A stretch of 64,000 nucleotides of DNA from assembly GCF_004299785.2 (NCBI RefSeq), contig NZ_CP036246.2, forward strand, positions 1,674,001 through 1,738,000, written 5' to 3'. The notes under the pieces were generated by a model. The model was not told the DNA's origin, made no database searches, and worked only from the letters and a program-made list of their open reading frames with translations. The stretch's first letter is position 1. Each line of letters starts with the position of its first letter. This DNA is from Arcobacter porcinus. Lineage in GTDB: Bacteria; Campylobacterota; Campylobacteria; Campylobacterales; Arcobacteraceae. The position numbers and the translations under genes are program-made. Below are positions 62,261 through 64,000 of the stretch, piece after piece.

Positions 62261-62674
62261 ATGGAAAGAACACTATCAATAATCAAACCAGACGCAGTTG
62301 CAAAAAATGTAGTTGGAAAAATCTTAGATAGATTTGAATCAGCTGGATTAAAAATTGCAGCTACAAGAAAAATGCAACTTTCAAGAGCTGATGCAGAAGC
62401 ATTTTATGCAGTTCATGCAAGTAGACCTTTTTTCAAAGATTTAGTTGAATTTATGATTTCTGGTCCAGTTGTAGTATCTGTTTTAGAAGGAACAAATGCT
62501 ATGGCAAAAAACAGAGATTTAATGGGTGCAACAAATCCTAAAGAAGCTGCTGCTGGAACAATTAGAGCAGATTTTGCAGAATCAATTGATGCAAATGCAG
62601 TTCACGGAAGTGATTCATTAGAAAATGCTGCAATTGAAATTGCATTCTTCTTCTCTTCAAGAGAAATTTGCTAA
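62261..62674 (+). CDS. ndk: Nucleoside diphosphate kinase
   Basis: Balances nucleoside triphosphate pools. The 137-residue protein starts with [15 protein letters not shown], and the phospho-histidine lies in [21 protein letters not shown], about residue 117, the family signature NAVHGSDS. It starts a cluster with a DUF177 protein, rpmF and plsX. Confidence 0.98.
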   Translation: MERTLSIIKPDAVAKNVVGKILDRFESAGLKIAATRKMQLSRADAEAFYAVHASRPFFKDLVEFMISGPVVVSVLEGTNAMAKNRDLMGATNPKEAAAGTIRADFAESIDANAVHGSDSLENAAIEIAFFFSSREIC

Positions 62675-62681
62675 TTTCTAA

Positions 62682-63056
62682 ATGAAAATAGAGTTTAAAA
62701 AAGTACCTCAGGATAAAAAAGAGTTAAATACTTCTTTTGATTCAGTGAAAATTGAAGGTACTTTTTGTAGAATTTCATCTACTTTAGTAAAAATAGAAGC
62801 AAAACTAAAAGGTGAAATCACAGTTGATTGTTCTAGATGCCCAAATGAGCTTAAAATAAATCTTAATGAAGATTTAAATCTTCTTATAAGTAATGGAATT
62901 TTTAAAGGTATTGAGGATGATTTTTTAGTAATTGAAGTTGATGAAATAATTGACTTTGATTCTATAATAGAGAGCGAAATCAACAGCATAAAAAGTGATT
63001 ACTATTTATGCAACAGTTGTGAAAATAGCACTACTATATTTGAACAAGAATTTTAA
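62682..63056 (+). CDS. DUF177 (YceD-like) protein
   Basis: 124-residue acidic protein of the YceD/DUF177 family, found just before rpmF in most bacteria. Two cysteine pairs, CSRCPNEL near residue 47 and CNSCEN near residue 111, may bind zinc. YceD homologues are linked to large-subunit rRNA maturation. It follows ndk by 7 bases and precedes rpmF by 12. Confidence 0.88.
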   Translation: MKIEFKKVPQDKKELNTSFDSVKIEGTFCRISSTLVKIEAKLKGEITVDCSRCPNELKINLNEDLNLLISNGIFKGIEDDFLVIEVDEIIDFDSIIESEINSIKSDYYLCNSCENSTTIFEQEF

Positions 63057-63068
63057 AAGGAGATTAAT

Positions 63069-63221
63069 ATGGCAGTTCCAAAAAGAAGAGTGTCACACTC
63101 AAGAGCAGCAAAAAGAAGAACGCACTACAAAATTACATTAAAAAGACCAGTAAAAGATAGTGATGGGTCATTTAAAATGCCTCATATGATAAATCCAAAC
63201 ACTGGTGAATATAAAAACTAA
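63069..63221 (+). CDS. rpmF: 50S ribosomal protein L32
   Basis: 50-residue basic protein of the large subunit, read directly as [20 protein letters not shown] and ending in NPNTGEYKN. It has AAAGGAGA upstream. The zinc cysteines found in some L32 proteins are absent, so this is the cysteine-free form. Its last base overlaps the plsX start (TAATG). Confidence 0.97.
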   Translation: MAVPKRRVSHSRAAKRRTHYKITLKRPVKDSDGSFKMPHMINPNTGEYKN

Positions 63222-64000
63222 TGATTAAAATAGCAATAGATGCAATTGGTGGGGACTTTGGTCCCGAACCAATAATGGAAGGTTTAATCTTAGCCATTAG
63301 AAACAATAACAACTTTACAGCGCTTGCTGTTGGAGATAAAGATATTTTATCAAAACTAATTCCCCCTGCTTTTAGTTCAAGAATTGAAATTGTTGATACA
63401 AAAGATGTGATTAGTATGAATGATCATGCTACTGATGCATTAAAAAGAAAAGAGTCAACAATATATAAAGCTATTGATTTAGTAAGAGAAGGAAAAGCTG
63501 ATGCTGTTGTATCTGCTGGTCATTCTGGTGCTTCAATGTCTTTAGCAACTCTAAGAATTGGAAGAATCAAAGGTGTTTCAAGACCTGCAATAGCTACACT
63601 TATGCCTACAAGTGAAAACCAAAATACTTTGGTATTAGATGTTGGAGCAAATGTAGATAGTGATGCTAGAAACTTATTTGAGTTTGCTGTTATGGGTCAA
63701 GCTTATGCTCAAACAGTTTTAAGACTTGATGAGCCAATAGTTGGTCTTTTGAGTAATGGAGAAGAAGAGAGTAAAGGAAATGAAGTAACTAAAGAAGCAT
63801 ATAAAATGCTAAAAAGAGTTCCAAACTTTGCTGGAAATGTTGAAGGTAATGATATTTTTAAAGGTACAGTTGATGTTGTTGTTTGTGATGGTTTTGTAGG
63901 AAATATTCTATTAAAAACTGCAGAAGGTGTTGCAGATACAATTGGAAAAATCATTAAAAAGAATTTAAAGAGATCTCTTATTTCGATTGCGGGTGCTGTT
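63221..64000 (+). CDS. plsX: Phosphate acyltransferase PlsX, N-terminal part (cut by window edge)
   Basis: Makes acyl-phosphate from acyl-ACP for phospholipid synthesis. The first 260 residues are present with no stop before the right edge. The start [21 protein letters not shown] contains the family motif [20 protein letters not shown] near residue 98 and [11 protein letters not shown] near 142 are also typical. The rpmF-plsX order is widely conserved and fabH usually follows. Confidence 0.96.
   Translation, partial: MIKIAIDAIGGDFGPEPIMEGLILAIRNNNNFTALAVGDKDILSKLIPPAFSSRIEIVDTKDVISMNDHATDALKRKESTIYKAIDLVREGKADAVVSAGHSGASMSLATLRIGRIKGVSRPAIATLMPTSENQNTLVLDVGANVDSDARNLFEFAVMGQAYAQTVLRLDEPIVGLLSNGEEESKGNEVTKEAYKMLKRVPNFAGNVEGNDIFKGTVDVVVCDGFVGNILLKTAEGVADTIGKIIKKNLKRSLISIAGAV

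Noticed and set aside
62708-62989. 93-codon minus-strand frame in the DUF177 gene
   Set aside because: Antisense shadow; the DUF177 reading has conserved position and cysteine pairs.
63219-63223. TAATG overlap of rpmF and plsX as an anomaly
   Set aside because: Stop-start overlaps of this kind are ordinary translational coupling and the gene order is widely conserved.

Overview
The window is AT-rich, densely coded DNA from the chromosome of a Campylobacterota bacterium, most likely of the Arcobacter/Aliarcobacter group. Supporting this are the nap gene order napA-G-H-B-F-L-D with no napC, a peb4-like foldase beside class II fructose-bisphosphate aldolase, a DUF2018 protein beside a polyprenyl synthase, the rpmF-plsX pair, and codons strongly biased to A/T. 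No rRNA or tRNA gene and no CRISPR array was recognised.

Layout. 1-1950: secD (5' part), yajC and lnt, for protein export and lipoprotein maturation. 1989-4160: a ferric-siderophore-type TonB-dependent receptor with Fur-like sites upstream. 4285-12376: a long leftward housekeeping run (CCA/poly(A) nucleotidyltransferase, MscS, proS, hemA, polyprenyl synthase, DUF2018, hisD, aroK), followed by a PLP enzyme. 13332-15257: exbB, exbD and a permease. 15316-17193: fba and a peb4-like foldase. 17380-19353: a two-component system. 19350-23634: CoA-binding protein, DHH phosphoesterase, Rrf2 regulator, rpsO, moaA and a TrpD2-like protein.

23720-32309 is a nitrate-respiration block. A CRP/FNR-type regulator overlaps a NarX/PilJ-like membrane sensor that has no output domain. 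A palindromic TTGAC-N4-GTCAA site follows, then the periplasmic nitrate reductase operon. Because the regulator carries FNR-like recognition residues, these parts could form one sensing circuit; this is the most interesting candidate in the window.

33942-41000 is the accessory region. A second TonB-dependent receptor lies behind a promoter flanked by two near-identical dyad operators. After it comes a pile-up of three insertion sequences: an IS256-type element broken by two small insertions, an IS21-type element with an opal codon in istA, and a truncated IS3-type element. The pile-up ends inside a p-cresol-methylhydroxylase-like flavoprotein gene. Only the 3' third of that gene remains, next to an intact small cytochrome c gene.

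41108-64000 is again mostly housekeeping: mntP, DUF350, trpS, a second two-component system, argD, HPP protein, PhnA/YjdM, pabC/pabB-like genes, pyrB, cis/trans fatty acid isomerase, isochorismatase-like hydrolase, hemC, Dsb-like protein, dnaX, murI, gdhA, rho, peroxiredoxin, ferredoxin, ndk, DUF177, rpmF and plsX (5' part). A gene-free gap near 45425-45720 looks like it encodes a small RNA on the + strand.

Calls rest on reading motifs in the translations and on conserved gene order. No database search was possible.
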